From the NCBI RefSeq assembly GCF_005937985.2, contig NZ_CP042172.1, positions 2,294,001 to 2,358,000 of the forward strand: a stretch of DNA of 64,000 nucleotides, given 5' to 3'. A program made the translations under genes and the position numbers. Numbering within the stretch: position 1 is the first letter of the stretch; the number at the start of each line of letters is the position of its first letter. Origin of the DNA: Arthrobacter sp. KBS0702 (GTDB lineage: Bacteria > Actinomycetota > Actinomycetes > Actinomycetales > Micrococcaceae). The notes beneath the pieces were generated by a model. That model was given only the letters and a program-made list of their open reading frames with translations. It did not search any database and was not told where the DNA came from. Positions 16,639 through 23,731 of this stretch are shown here, one piece after another.

Positions 16639-17713
16639 CTCAATCCTTGCAAGCGGAACCGCTGCAAGCACCGACGCCGCAGGCGACAACACCGCCGAGA
16701 ACACTGCCCCCGCTTCCGCCGGCACCGTGATGTCCATGCAGCAGGCGCTAAACCGCGCCCTGGACGAAGTTCTCGCGGAAAACCCCAAGGCCGTCATCTT
16801 CGGTGAGGACTGCGGCCGGCTGGGCGGGGTCTTCCGGATTACCGACGGGCTGCAGGCCAAGCATGGCGCGCAGCGGGTCTTTGACACACCGCTGGCCGAA
16901 TCCGGCATCCTCGGCATGTCCGTAGGCCTGGCCATGGCCGGCTTCCACCCCATCCCGGAAGTCCAGTTCGACGGCTTTGCCTACCCGGCCATCAACCAGA
17001 TCGTCTGCCAGATCGCCCGGATGAACTACCGTAGCCGCGGCACGCTGCCGATGCCGATCACCCTGCGCGTGCCCAGCTTCGGCGGGATCCGCGCCCCCGA
17101 ACACCACGGCGAAAGCCTCGAGGCGCTCTTCGCCCACGTGCCGGGGCTGAAGGTGGTCTCGCCGTCGAACCCGCACGAGGCGTACCACCTGCTCAAATAC
17201 GCCGCCACCCGGCCGGACCCGGTGATCTTCATGGAGCCGAAGTCCCGCTACTGGCAGAAGGGCGAGGTGGACCCCACCCGCCACGACGCCGACGGCGGCT
17301 CCCCCGCCGGCGCCAAGGTCATGCGGGAGGGCCGGCACCTGACCCTCGTGGCGTGGGGTGCGATGGTGGCCCGCTGCCTCCAGGTGGCCGAACTCGCGGC
17401 TGAGGACGGGATCGACATCGAGGTCCTGGACCTGCGCTGGCTGAAGCCGATCGACGCCGCAGCCCTCGCCGCGTCCGTGCGCAAGACGCGCCGCGCCGTC
17501 GTCGTCCACGAGGCGCCGCTGACCTCGGGCCTTGGCGCCGAGGTGGCACAGCTGATCACGCAGAGCTGCTTCGACACCCTCAGGGCGCCGGTGGAGCGGG
17601 TCACGGGCTTCGACGTCCCCTACCCCTCGGGGGACCTCGAAGACGAATACATCCCGAACATTGACCGGATCCTCTTCGGCATCCAGCGAGTATTGGAGTA
17701 CAAACGTGGCTGA
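16631..17713 (+). CDS. 2-oxoacid dehydrogenase E1 component, beta subunit
   Basis: 360 residues. A low-complexity N-terminal tail of about 33 residues precedes the transketolase-like domain starting SMQQALNRALDEVL; VIFGEDCGRLGGVF, DTPLAESGILGMSVGLA and the C-terminal transketolase domain (DLRWLKPIDAAALAASV) are typical. It overlaps the E1 alpha stop by 8 bp and the next gene by 8 bp, so the genes are translationally coupled. An internal ATG near SMQQAL could be the real start, since the tail is not conserved in character. Confidence 0.9.
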   Translation: MSNSILASGTAASTDAAGDNTAENTAPASAGTVMSMQQALNRALDEVLAENPKAVIFGEDCGRLGGVFRITDGLQAKHGAQRVFDTPLAESGILGMSVGLAMAGFHPIPEVQFDGFAYPAINQIVCQIARMNYRSRGTLPMPITLRVPSFGGIRAPEHHGESLEALFAHVPGLKVVSPSNPHEAYHLLKYAATRPDPVIFMEPKSRYWQKGEVDPTRHDADGGSPAGAKVMREGRHLTLVAWGAMVARCLQVAELAAEDGIDIEVLDLRWLKPIDAAALAASVRKTRRAVVVHEAPLTSGLGAEVAQLITQSCFDTLRAPVERVTGFDVPYPSGDLEDEYIPNIDRILFGIQRVLEYKRG

Positions 17714-18035
17714 AATTTCCTTCCCGCTGCCGGACCTCGGCGAAGGCCTGATCGAGGCGACTGTGCTGGAATGGCTGGTCTCGCCGGGCGACCAGGTGGA
17801 GCGCAACCAGCCGCTGGTGGAAGTTGAAACCACCAAGTCGGCCGTCGAATTGCCGAGCCCGCAGGCGGGTAAGGTAGTGCGTATCCACGGCGGGCCCGGC
17901 GACAAGATCAACGTCGGCGAGCCCTTGATCGTGTTCGAGGTGCCGGACAACACCGCAGGCATCGTGGGCACGGTTCCGAAGGAAGAGGCACCGAAGCGCC
18001 GGGTCCGCCTGAGCGCCGTACTTGATGAGGACTGA
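17706..18035 (+). CDS. Stand-alone lipoyl domain (truncated E2)
   Basis: 109 residues from a GTG at 17706. The protein is one lipoyl domain: it starts LPDLGEGLIEATVLEWLVSP and has the lipoylated lysine in VEVETTKSAVELPSP, then ends after a short basic linker (VPKEEAPKRRVRL). A normal E2 continues with a peripheral-subunit-binding domain and a catalytic acyltransferase domain of over 200 residues; both are absent and no remnant is seen before the next gene begins. It presumably accepts the acyl group from the adjacent E1, but the acyltransferase must be supplied elsewhere or be replaced. Confidence 0.88.
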   Translation: MAEISFPLPDLGEGLIEATVLEWLVSPGDQVERNQPLVEVETTKSAVELPSPQAGKVVRIHGGPGDKINVGEPLIVFEVPDNTAGIVGTVPKEEAPKRRVRLSAVLDED

Positions 18036-18039
18036 CACC

Positions 18040-18867
18040 ATGAGCGGCAGGCACACCGGCGAACAGCATTCCCACACCGTCGAGGGCACCGACCCCCAGC
18101 TGTACGTAGGGGTGCACGATCCCAAGGACGACGCCGGCCTGCGTCCGGTGCTCCTGCTGCATGGCTTCTCCTCCTCCTCCAAGCTCAACTGGGAGGACAC
18201 CGGCTGGATCACGGCCCTGACCGAGGACGGACGCCGCGTCATCACGGTGGACCTGCCCGGCCACGGCCGCAGCGGCGCCCCCGACGACCGGGACTCCTAC
18301 TCCCCCAGCCGGATCCGCGCGGATCTGCTCCAGATCGCGTTCGACGCCGGCGCCCGCCCGCTGCGCGACGGCGACCCGGCCAGCGGACTGGACGTCATTG
18401 GTTACTCGCTCGGCTCCCGGCTGGCCTGGGAATTCGGCGCCACGCAGCACGAGCTGGTCCACCGTCTGGTGCTGGGCGGCCCCAACGTGGCGGATCCGCT
18501 GGCGGACTTCGACCTGGTGGCCGCGCAGCGCTACCTGGCCGACGGCACGCCGATCGCCGATGCGTCCACCGCCGGGCTGCTGAAGATGGCGCAGCTGCTG
18601 CCGAGCAACAACATCTTTGCCCTGCTGTCCCTGGTCGAGGCGATCAAGGACGAGCCGTTTGACCCCGCCGAGGCCGTGCCGCCGATGCCGATGCTGCTGG
18701 TGGCCGGGGAGAAGGACGAGCGGGCCGCCTCCATGCCCGAACTCGCCAGGCTGGGAGCCAAGGCCGGGGCGATGGTGGAACAGCTGATCCTCCCGGCCCG
18801 GAACCACACCAATGCGATCACCAGCCGGGCCTTCAAGCAGGGCGCCATCGAGTTCCTGGGCGCCTGA
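18040..18867 (+). CDS. Alpha/beta hydrolase in the E1-lipoyl operon
   Basis: 275 residues. The fold is shown by LLLHGFSSSS (oxyanion), VDLPGHGRSGAP, the nucleophile elbow GYSLGSR, the acid region LLVAGEKDERA and a C-terminal His in ARNHTNAI. It starts 4 bp after the lipoyl gene and closes the operon, followed by a strong hairpin. In acetoin dehydrogenase E2 (AcoC) a lipoyl domain is fused to an alpha/beta hydrolase domain that acts as the acetyltransferase; here the two parts are separate genes. The hydrolase may therefore be the acyl-transferring half of this complex. A simple thioesterase role is the alternative. Confidence 0.85.
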   Translation: MSGRHTGEQHSHTVEGTDPQLYVGVHDPKDDAGLRPVLLLHGFSSSSKLNWEDTGWITALTEDGRRVITVDLPGHGRSGAPDDRDSYSPSRIRADLLQIAFDAGARPLRDGDPASGLDVIGYSLGSRLAWEFGATQHELVHRLVLGGPNVADPLADFDLVAAQRYLADGTPIADASTAGLLKMAQLLPSNNIFALLSLVEAIKDEPFDPAEAVPPMPMLLVAGEKDERAASMPELARLGAKAGAMVEQLILPARNHTNAITSRAFKQGAIEFLGA

Positions 18868-18883
18868 GCCCTCGCTTAAACAG

Positions 18884-18950
18884 CAACGCGGGGTCACCTA
18901 CCGCCGGTCCGGGGGTTCCGGATGGGCGGTAAGTGACCCCGCGTTGTTTT
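18884..18950. terminator. Bidirectional terminator / large hairpin
   Basis: Arms of 22 bp (18884-18905 and 18925-18946) pair with a single mismatch; they carry GCGGGGTCAC and its complement. The right arm is followed by TTTTT. It lies between convergent genes and should stop transcription of the alpha/beta hydrolase operon. Its unusual length suggests it may be a repeated element. Confidence 0.8.
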
Positions 18951-18958
18951 TGGGCTGC

Positions 18959-20293
18959 CTAGTGGTGCCGGCTGACGCCGAGCGGGCGTCCCTTGGTTTC
19001 CTTCGCCAGGATGACGCCGACGGCGGAGATGACGCAGAGGATCATGATGTAGATGCCGATGGAGCCGGTCCAGCGCGTGCCCTGCAGCAGGGCTTCCGCG
19101 ATGGTTGCCGCGAAGGCGCCGCCGAGGATGGCGCCGAAGGCGTAGCCGATCGAGATGCCCGAGTAACGGACGTTGGCCGGGAACATCTCGGCGTACATGG
19201 CGGACATCGGGCCGTAGGACAGGCCAAGGCCGACCGTCAGGACGAACAGCGCCACGCCGTAGAGCACGATGTCCTTGGTGTCGATCAGGGCGAACATCGG
19301 GATCATCCAGGCGAAGACGATGCCGTAGCCGATCAGGAAGGTCTTGACGCGGCCGATCTTGTCAGAGAGCCAGCCTCCGACCAGGGTGAAAATGAGCCAG
19401 CCGAAGGAGGCCAGCGTGGTGGCCAGCAGGATCTGCGGGGTGGGCATCTTCAGCGATTTGGTGGCGTAGGAGATGAAGAAGGCGATCAGCAGGTAGCCGG
19501 CCGCGTTGTTGCCGATGAAGATCATCGTCGAGTAGAGGACGGCCTTCTTGTGCTTGCGGATCAGCTCGCCCAGGGGAGCCTTGCTTTCCTCCTTGCGCTC
19601 CTGCATCTCCTGGAAGACCGGGCTCTCGGCCACGGCACGGCGGATCAGGTAACCCACCACGATCAGCACGATGGAGAGCAGGAACGGCACCCGCCAGCCC
19701 CAGGACGCGAAATCTTCCTTGGACATGCCGGTGTTGAGGAAGTACAGCAGGCCGGTGGCGAGGATCATGCCCACGGGGACGCCGATCTGCGGGTAGGCGC
19801 CGAACAGGCCGCGCTTGCTCATCGGAGCGTGCTCGACGGCCATCAGGGCAGCGCCGCCCCATTCACCGCCGGCGGAGAAGCCCTGGATGACGCGCAGCGC
19901 GATCAGCAGGATCGGAGCCCAGACGCCGATCTGGGCGTAGGTGGGCAGCATGCCGATGAGGGCCGTCGCGGCGCCCATCATGACCAGGGTGAAGACCAGC
20001 ATCGCCTTGCGGCCCAGGCGGTCGCCGAGGTGTCCGGCGATGATGGCGCCAAGCGGGCGGAACAGGAAGCTGATGCCGATCAGCGCGAAGGACAGGATCT
20101 GCGCCAGGCCCGGGTTGGAGGCGTTCAGCGGCGCCAGGAAGAGCGGTGAGAGCAGCGTTGCTGTCAGCTGGGCGAAAATGAAGAAGTCGTACCACTCGAT
20201 GGTGGTCCCGACCAGCGTCCCGGCGAGGACCTTGCGTTCCTCATGCTTGCTGCTGGGGCCCGTCTCTGAATCGACGGTTGAAGTTGCGGTCAT
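18959..20293 (-). CDS. MFS transporter, metabolite:H+ symporter (MHS) type
   Basis: 444 residues, twelve predicted helices. The start TLVGTTIEWYDFFIFAQLTA is the signature of the MHS branch (shikimate, proline/betaine, aromatic acid importers), and HLGDRLGRKAMLV is the loop 2-3 motif. GFSAGGEWGGAALMAVE is also characteristic. GGAG precedes the ATG. It is divergent from an IclR regulator and next to the homoprotocatechuate operon, so it probably imports an aromatic or dicarboxylic acid fed into that pathway; this is inferred from position. Confidence 0.88.
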   Translation of the reverse strand: MTATSTVDSETGPSSKHEERKVLAGTLVGTTIEWYDFFIFAQLTATLLSPLFLAPLNASNPGLAQILSFALIGISFLFRPLGAIIAGHLGDRLGRKAMLVFTLVMMGAATALIGMLPTYAQIGVWAPILLIALRVIQGFSAGGEWGGAALMAVEHAPMSKRGLFGAYPQIGVPVGMILATGLLYFLNTGMSKEDFASWGWRVPFLLSIVLIVVGYLIRRAVAESPVFQEMQERKEESKAPLGELIRKHKKAVLYSTMIFIGNNAAGYLLIAFFISYATKSLKMPTPQILLATTLASFGWLIFTLVGGWLSDKIGRVKTFLIGYGIVFAWMIPMFALIDTKDIVLYGVALFVLTVGLGLSYGPMSAMYAEMFPANVRYSGISIGYAFGAILGGAFAATIAEALLQGTRWTGSIGIYIMILCVISAVGVILAKETKGRPLGVSRHH

Positions 20294-20367
20294 TGGAACT
20301 CCGTTGCTGGGGGCAGAGGTGCTGCCCGTGGTGGGTGCGAAGTGAATAACTGAATGCCTCTTGAATT

Positions 20368-20385
20368 ACTGATCGAACGGTCAGT
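20368..20385. promoter_or_regulatory. Palindrome upstream of MHS transporter
   Basis: ACTGATCGAACGGTCAGT is an imperfect 18-bp palindrome with outer 5-bp arms ACTGA/TCAGT. It lies in the promoter region of the transporter next to the CRP-like site. The cognate regulator is unknown. Confidence 0.4.
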
Positions 20386-20409
20386 TAGTATCTGCGATCT
20401 TACTATGGA

Positions 20410-20431
20410 AAATGTGATCAGGCACACATTT
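20410..20431. promoter_or_regulatory. CRP/GlxR-like binding site
   Basis: The 22-bp element has perfect AAATGTG/CACATTT outer arms and the core TGTGA-N6-ACACA, one base from the TGTGA-N6-TCACA consensus of CRP-family regulators such as actinobacterial GlxR. It sits between the divergent transporter and IclR genes, so cyclic-nucleotide-linked carbon control is plausible. Confidence 0.55.
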
Positions 20432-20534
20432 GGGGCAAAAATGCTGAATGATACCCAAAATGTGACGCCGGGCCCATCCGGCCAGGACCAGCGGTCCACC
20501 GGCGGCCCGTGTCGGGCCGCGGCTCGCCGAAGCC

Positions 20535-20589
20535 TTGTAGCGGCCCGCATCTGTGTTCTATAATCGAACACTCAGTTCCGATATAGAAC
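20535..20589 (+). promoter_or_regulatory. IclR gene promoter with two tandem operators
   Basis: A -35 TTGTAG (20535-20540), an 18-bp spacer and a perfect -10 TATAAT (20559-20564) are visible. The -10 lies inside the inverted repeat TGTTC-N7-GAACA (20554-20570). A second repeat GTTC-N7-GAAC (20575-20589) lies about 20 bp downstream, on the same DNA face. Both fit IclR-type operators, suggesting autoregulation. Confidence 0.6.
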
Positions 20590-20660
20590 GGTACTGGACT
20601 GTGAGCCCGAACACAAGAGTCTCGCCGCGCCGCCCCCGGCGCCACAGCCACGGCCCTAGG

Positions 20661-21386
20661 ATGGATCCCATGACCCCGACCGCCGGCAGCGCCCAGGCCT
20701 CCCCGTCCCAGACGCTGTCCCGCGGCATCCGCGCCCTGGAGATCCTCGCCGACGCTCCGGAGCCGCTCACTATCGCCGAGCTCGCCGACGCCATGGGCGT
20801 CCACCGCTCGGTCGCTTACCGCATCCTGCGCACCCTCGAAGACCACTCGCTGCTGGTCCGGGACGACGCCGGCAGGGTCCAGCCCGGCCCCGGCCTGGCT
20901 GTCCTGGCCCGCGGGGTGGCCCGCAACCTGCAGACCGCAGCCCTTCCGGAGCTCACCCAGCTGGCCAACGCCCTGAACATGAGCGCTTTCGTGGCGGTTT
21001 GGGACCGCGAGGACTGCGTCACGCTCGTCACTGTCGATCCGCGCCACACGGGCGCCGCCGTGGTCCAGCACCCCGGGTCCCGGCATCCGGTCAGCGCCGG
21101 TGCCCCGGGCATCGCGATCCAGTCGGCACTTTCGGAGCAGGAATGGCACAGCCTTGCCCCCTCCATCCCCTACCGTGCCGAAGCCACCGAGGCACGCCGG
21201 CGCGGCTTCGCGGCGAGCCATGACGAAGTCATCCCCGGCGTCTCCTCGCTCGCCGTGCCGGTGAGGGTCCCGGGCGGCCGGCCGGCGGCCCTGGCGGTGG
21301 TCTATATCCGCGACACCCAGGATCCGTCGGAGGTTGCGGCCGCCCTGTCGGCGAGCGCCGCACGCATCGAAGCCCAGCTGGGCTGA
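20661..21386 (+). CDS. IclR family transcriptional regulator
   Basis: About 241 residues. The N-terminal winged helix (RGIRALEILADAPEPLTIAELADAM, VHRSVAYRILRTLE) is followed by the IclR effector domain ending in a segment SLAVPVRVPGGRPAALAVVYI. IclR proteins bind aromatic or organic acids. Starts at 20661 and 20670 are both possible; the frame is open back to 20553 but overlaps the promoter. It is divergent from the MHS transporter and followed by the homoprotocatechuate operon, so transporter and pathway are its likely targets. Confidence 0.88.
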   Translation: MDPMTPTAGSAQASPSQTLSRGIRALEILADAPEPLTIAELADAMGVHRSVAYRILRTLEDHSLLVRDDAGRVQPGPGLAVLARGVARNLQTAALPELTQLANALNMSAFVAVWDREDCVTLVTVDPRHTGAAVVQHPGSRHPVSAGAPGIAIQSALSEQEWHSLAPSIPYRAEATEARRRGFAASHDEVIPGVSSLAVPVRVPGGRPAALAVVYIRDTQDPSEVAAALSASAARIEAQLG

Positions 21387-21408
21387 GCCCGGCGCCGGGC
21401 ACAGTGCC

Positions 21409-21452
21409 TTGACAATTCGCCCCGGCTCGGGCAGTTTAGTATCGTATACGAT
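21409..21452 (+). promoter_or_regulatory. Homoprotocatechuate operon promoter with GntR-type operator
   Basis: A consensus -35 TTGACA lies at 21409-21414. The -10 is less clear (TTTAGT 21435-21440 or TAGTAT 21437-21442, both at long spacing). The perfect 12-bp palindrome ATCGTATACGAT (21441-21452) overlaps it, flanked by outer AGTAT/ATACT arms. The second gene of the operon is a GntR regulator of the FCD type, which bind such palindromes. A long spacer may mean an activator is needed. Confidence 0.6.
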
Positions 21453-21476
21453 TTCATACTCAATGAGGAGAATGCG

Positions 21477-22958
21477 ATGGAGCAGCTCTCGCAGGACGCC
21501 CTGGCCGCCACCGGCAAGGTCATCGCCGTGCACATCAACTACCCGAGCCGTGCCGCCCAGCGCGGCCGCACCCCGGAACAGCCCTCCTACTTCCTCAAGC
21601 CCTCCTCCTCCCTGAGTCTCTCCGGCGGCACGGTCGAACGCCCCGCCGGCTGCGAGCTGCTGGCCTTCGAGGGCGAGGTGGCCCTGGTGATCGGCACCCG
21701 GGCCCGCCGGGTCTCCCCCGAGGACGCCTGGCGCCACGTCGGCTTCGTCACCGCCTCCAACGACCTCGGCGTCTACGACCTGCGCTATGCGGACAAGGGT
21801 TCCAACCTCCGCTCCAAGGGCGGGGACGGCTTCACCCCCGTGGGGCCGGGCCTCATCCCCGCCGCCGAGCTCGACCCGGCGGCCCTCCGCGTCCGCACCT
21901 GGCTCAACGGTGAGCTGGTCCAGGAGGACACGACCGGCACATTGCTCTTCCCCTTCGCCCGGCTCGTCGCTGACCTCTCCCAGCTCCTGACCCTGGAGCC
22001 GGGCGACATCATCCTGACCGGCACGCCGGCCGGCGCCTCGGTGGCGCAGCCCGGCGACGTGATGGAAGTCGAAGTCGACGCCCCGGCGTCCGGACTCAGC
22101 ACCGGCAGGCTGACGACGACGGCGGCCCAGGGCACGGTGCCTCTCGCCGACTACGGCGCACAGCCGCGCAGCGACGACGCCCAGCGTGCGGAGGCCTACG
22201 GCACGCCGGCGGCCGCAGCGGCCGCTGCACCGGCCGCAGCCAAGAGTGCACTGACCCCGGAGCTGAAGGCCAAGCTCGAATCCGTCGCCACGGCAACGCT
22301 GAGCTCCCAGCTGCGCAAGCGCGGCCTCAACAACGTCAGCATCGACGGCCTGCATTCCACCCGGCCGGACCGCACCGTCGTCGGCGTCGCACGCACCCTG
22401 CGTTACGTGCCCAACCGCGAGGATCTGTTCAAGACCCACGGAGGCGGCTTCAACGCCCAGAAACGCGCCATCGACTCGCTCCGGGAAGGCGAGATCCTGG
22501 TGATGGAGGCCCGGGGCGAAAAGGGCACCGGCACGGTCGGGGACATCCTGGCCCTGCGCGCCCAGGTCAACGGCGCCGTCGCCGTCATCACCGACGGCGG
22601 CGTCCGCGACGTCACCGCGGTCGGCGCCCTGGAGATGCCCACCTTCTTCGCCAACGCCCACCCAGCGGTCCTGGGCCGGCGCCACATCCCGTGGGACGTT
22701 GACCTGACCATTTCCTGCGGCGGCGCCACGGTTCAGCCCGGGGACATCATTGTGGGCGACGCCGACGGCCTCCTCGTGATTCCGCCGGCCCTCGCGGAAG
22801 AAGTGGTTAACGACGCGCTGGTCCAGGAGGCCGAGGAGACGTTCATCGCGGAGATGGTCGCCGCCGGGCACAGCGTGGACGGCCTGTACCCGATGAACGC
22901 GCAGTGGCAGGAAAAGTACCGGGCATGGGCCGCGGACCGCGCGCAGTCACGGCCATGA
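21477..22958 (+). CDS. Fused FAH-family hydrolase/isomerase and RraA-like aldolase/decarboxylase
   Basis: 493 residues made of two enzyme folds. Residues about 15-215 are a fumarylacetoacetate hydrolase-family domain with the metal-binding FEGEVALVIG acidic pair and TGTPAGASVAQPGD; this is the HpaG-like fold for decarboxylating or isomerising ring-cleavage products. After an Ala-rich linker (about 230-255), residues 258-475 are an RraA-like domain with GDILALRAQVNGAVAVITDGG and the catalytic VRD; this family includes hydroxymethyl-oxoglutarate aldolases and oxaloacetate decarboxylases. GAGGAG precedes the ATG. It heads the operon with the dioxygenase HpaD, so it acts on products of homoprotocatechuate cleavage. 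E. coli HpaG is instead two FAH domains, so this fusion is different. Confidence 0.88.
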   Translation: MEQLSQDALAATGKVIAVHINYPSRAAQRGRTPEQPSYFLKPSSSLSLSGGTVERPAGCELLAFEGEVALVIGTRARRVSPEDAWRHVGFVTASNDLGVYDLRYADKGSNLRSKGGDGFTPVGPGLIPAAELDPAALRVRTWLNGELVQEDTTGTLLFPFARLVADLSQLLTLEPGDIILTGTPAGASVAQPGDVMEVEVDAPASGLSTGRLTTTAAQGTVPLADYGAQPRSDDAQRAEAYGTPAAAAAAAPAAAKSALTPELKAKLESVATATLSSQLRKRGLNNVSIDGLHSTRPDRTVVGVARTLRYVPNREDLFKTHGGGFNAQKRAIDSLREGEILVMEARGEKGTGTVGDILALRAQVNGAVAVITDGGVRDVTAVGALEMPTFFANAHPAVLGRRHIPWDVDLTISCGGATVQPGDIIVGDADGLLVIPPALAEEVVNDALVQEAEETFIAEMVAAGHSVDGLYPMNAQWQEKYRAWAADRAQSRP

Positions 22959-23656
22959 CCAGCGCCGTGGCCCGTACCGAGGGCGTCAGCGACAGCACCG
23001 GCGCCGGCACCGCGAGCAAGTCCGAGCAGGCCTACGCCGCGATCAAGGCGGGCATCCTCAGCGGCGAGTACTCCCCCGGTTACCGGCTGGTGCTGGCCAA
23101 GATCGCCGAGGATCTGGGTTTCAGCGTGGTCCCGGTCCGCGAAGCCATCCGCCGCCTCGAGGCAGAGAACCTCGTGGTGTTCGAGCGCAACGTCGGCGCC
23201 ACGGTGGCCGGGATCGATCCCACCGAATACCTCTACACCATGCAGACCCTCGGGATCGTCGAAGGCGCCGCGACGGCACTGTCCGCGCCGCTGATCTCCG
23301 CGGCGGACATCGAAAGGGCCCGCGCGGTCAACGAGCTGATGCGCGAATGCCTGGCGAACTTCGACCCGGTCCGCTTCACGAGCCTGAACCGGGACTTCCA
23401 CAGCGTCCTGTTCGAACGCTGCCCCAACCCGCACATCCTCGACCTCGTGCACCGCGGCTGGAACCGGCTGCAGGCACTGCGCTCCTCCACCTTCAGCTAC
23501 GTGCCCGGCAGGGCCCGGCAGTCGGTCGAGGAACACGAGGCGCTGTTGGGGCTGCTCCAGGCGGGCGCGCCGGCGGACGACGTCGAACGCGCTGCCCGCG
23601 CACACCGCAACGCCACCCTCGACGCCTACCTCGCCCACCGGGCGCCCTCCCCCTGA
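22955..23656 (+). CDS. GntR family regulator (FCD domain)
   Basis: 233 residues. The N-terminal winged helix (AYAAIKAGILSGEYSPGYRL through VVPVREAIRRLEAENLV) is followed by an all-helical FCD ligand domain with the metal-binding pattern around NRDFHSVLF and VEEHEALLGLL. The ATG overlaps the preceding stop as ATGA. It probably represses the operon it sits in through the palindrome at 21441-21452 and is induced by a pathway acid. The frame is open slightly further upstream inside the previous gene; I chose the overlapping ATG. Confidence 0.85.
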   Translation: MTSAVARTEGVSDSTGAGTASKSEQAYAAIKAGILSGEYSPGYRLVLAKIAEDLGFSVVPVREAIRRLEAENLVVFERNVGATVAGIDPTEYLYTMQTLGIVEGAATALSAPLISAADIERARAVNELMRECLANFDPVRFTSLNRDFHSVLFERCPNPHILDLVHRGWNRLQALRSSTFSYVPGRARQSVEEHEALLGLLQAGAPADDVERAARAHRNATLDAYLAHRAPSP

Positions 23657-23731
23657 CCACGGCCACAGCCAACCCGACCGCGACAGCCACAGCCCACGGC
23701 TCCCCCGCCCCCGAGCGACAAGGAAATAACA

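Noticed and set aside
18812..20149. A 445-codon plus-strand frame opposite the MHS transporter
   Set aside because: Asp/Gln/Arg/Gly-rich antisense of membrane helices; crosses the strong terminator hairpin.
20418..22871. An 817-codon minus-strand frame opposite the IclR and fusion-enzyme genes
   Set aside because: It crosses a promoter region, has no recognisable domain, and overlaps genes with clear catalytic motifs.
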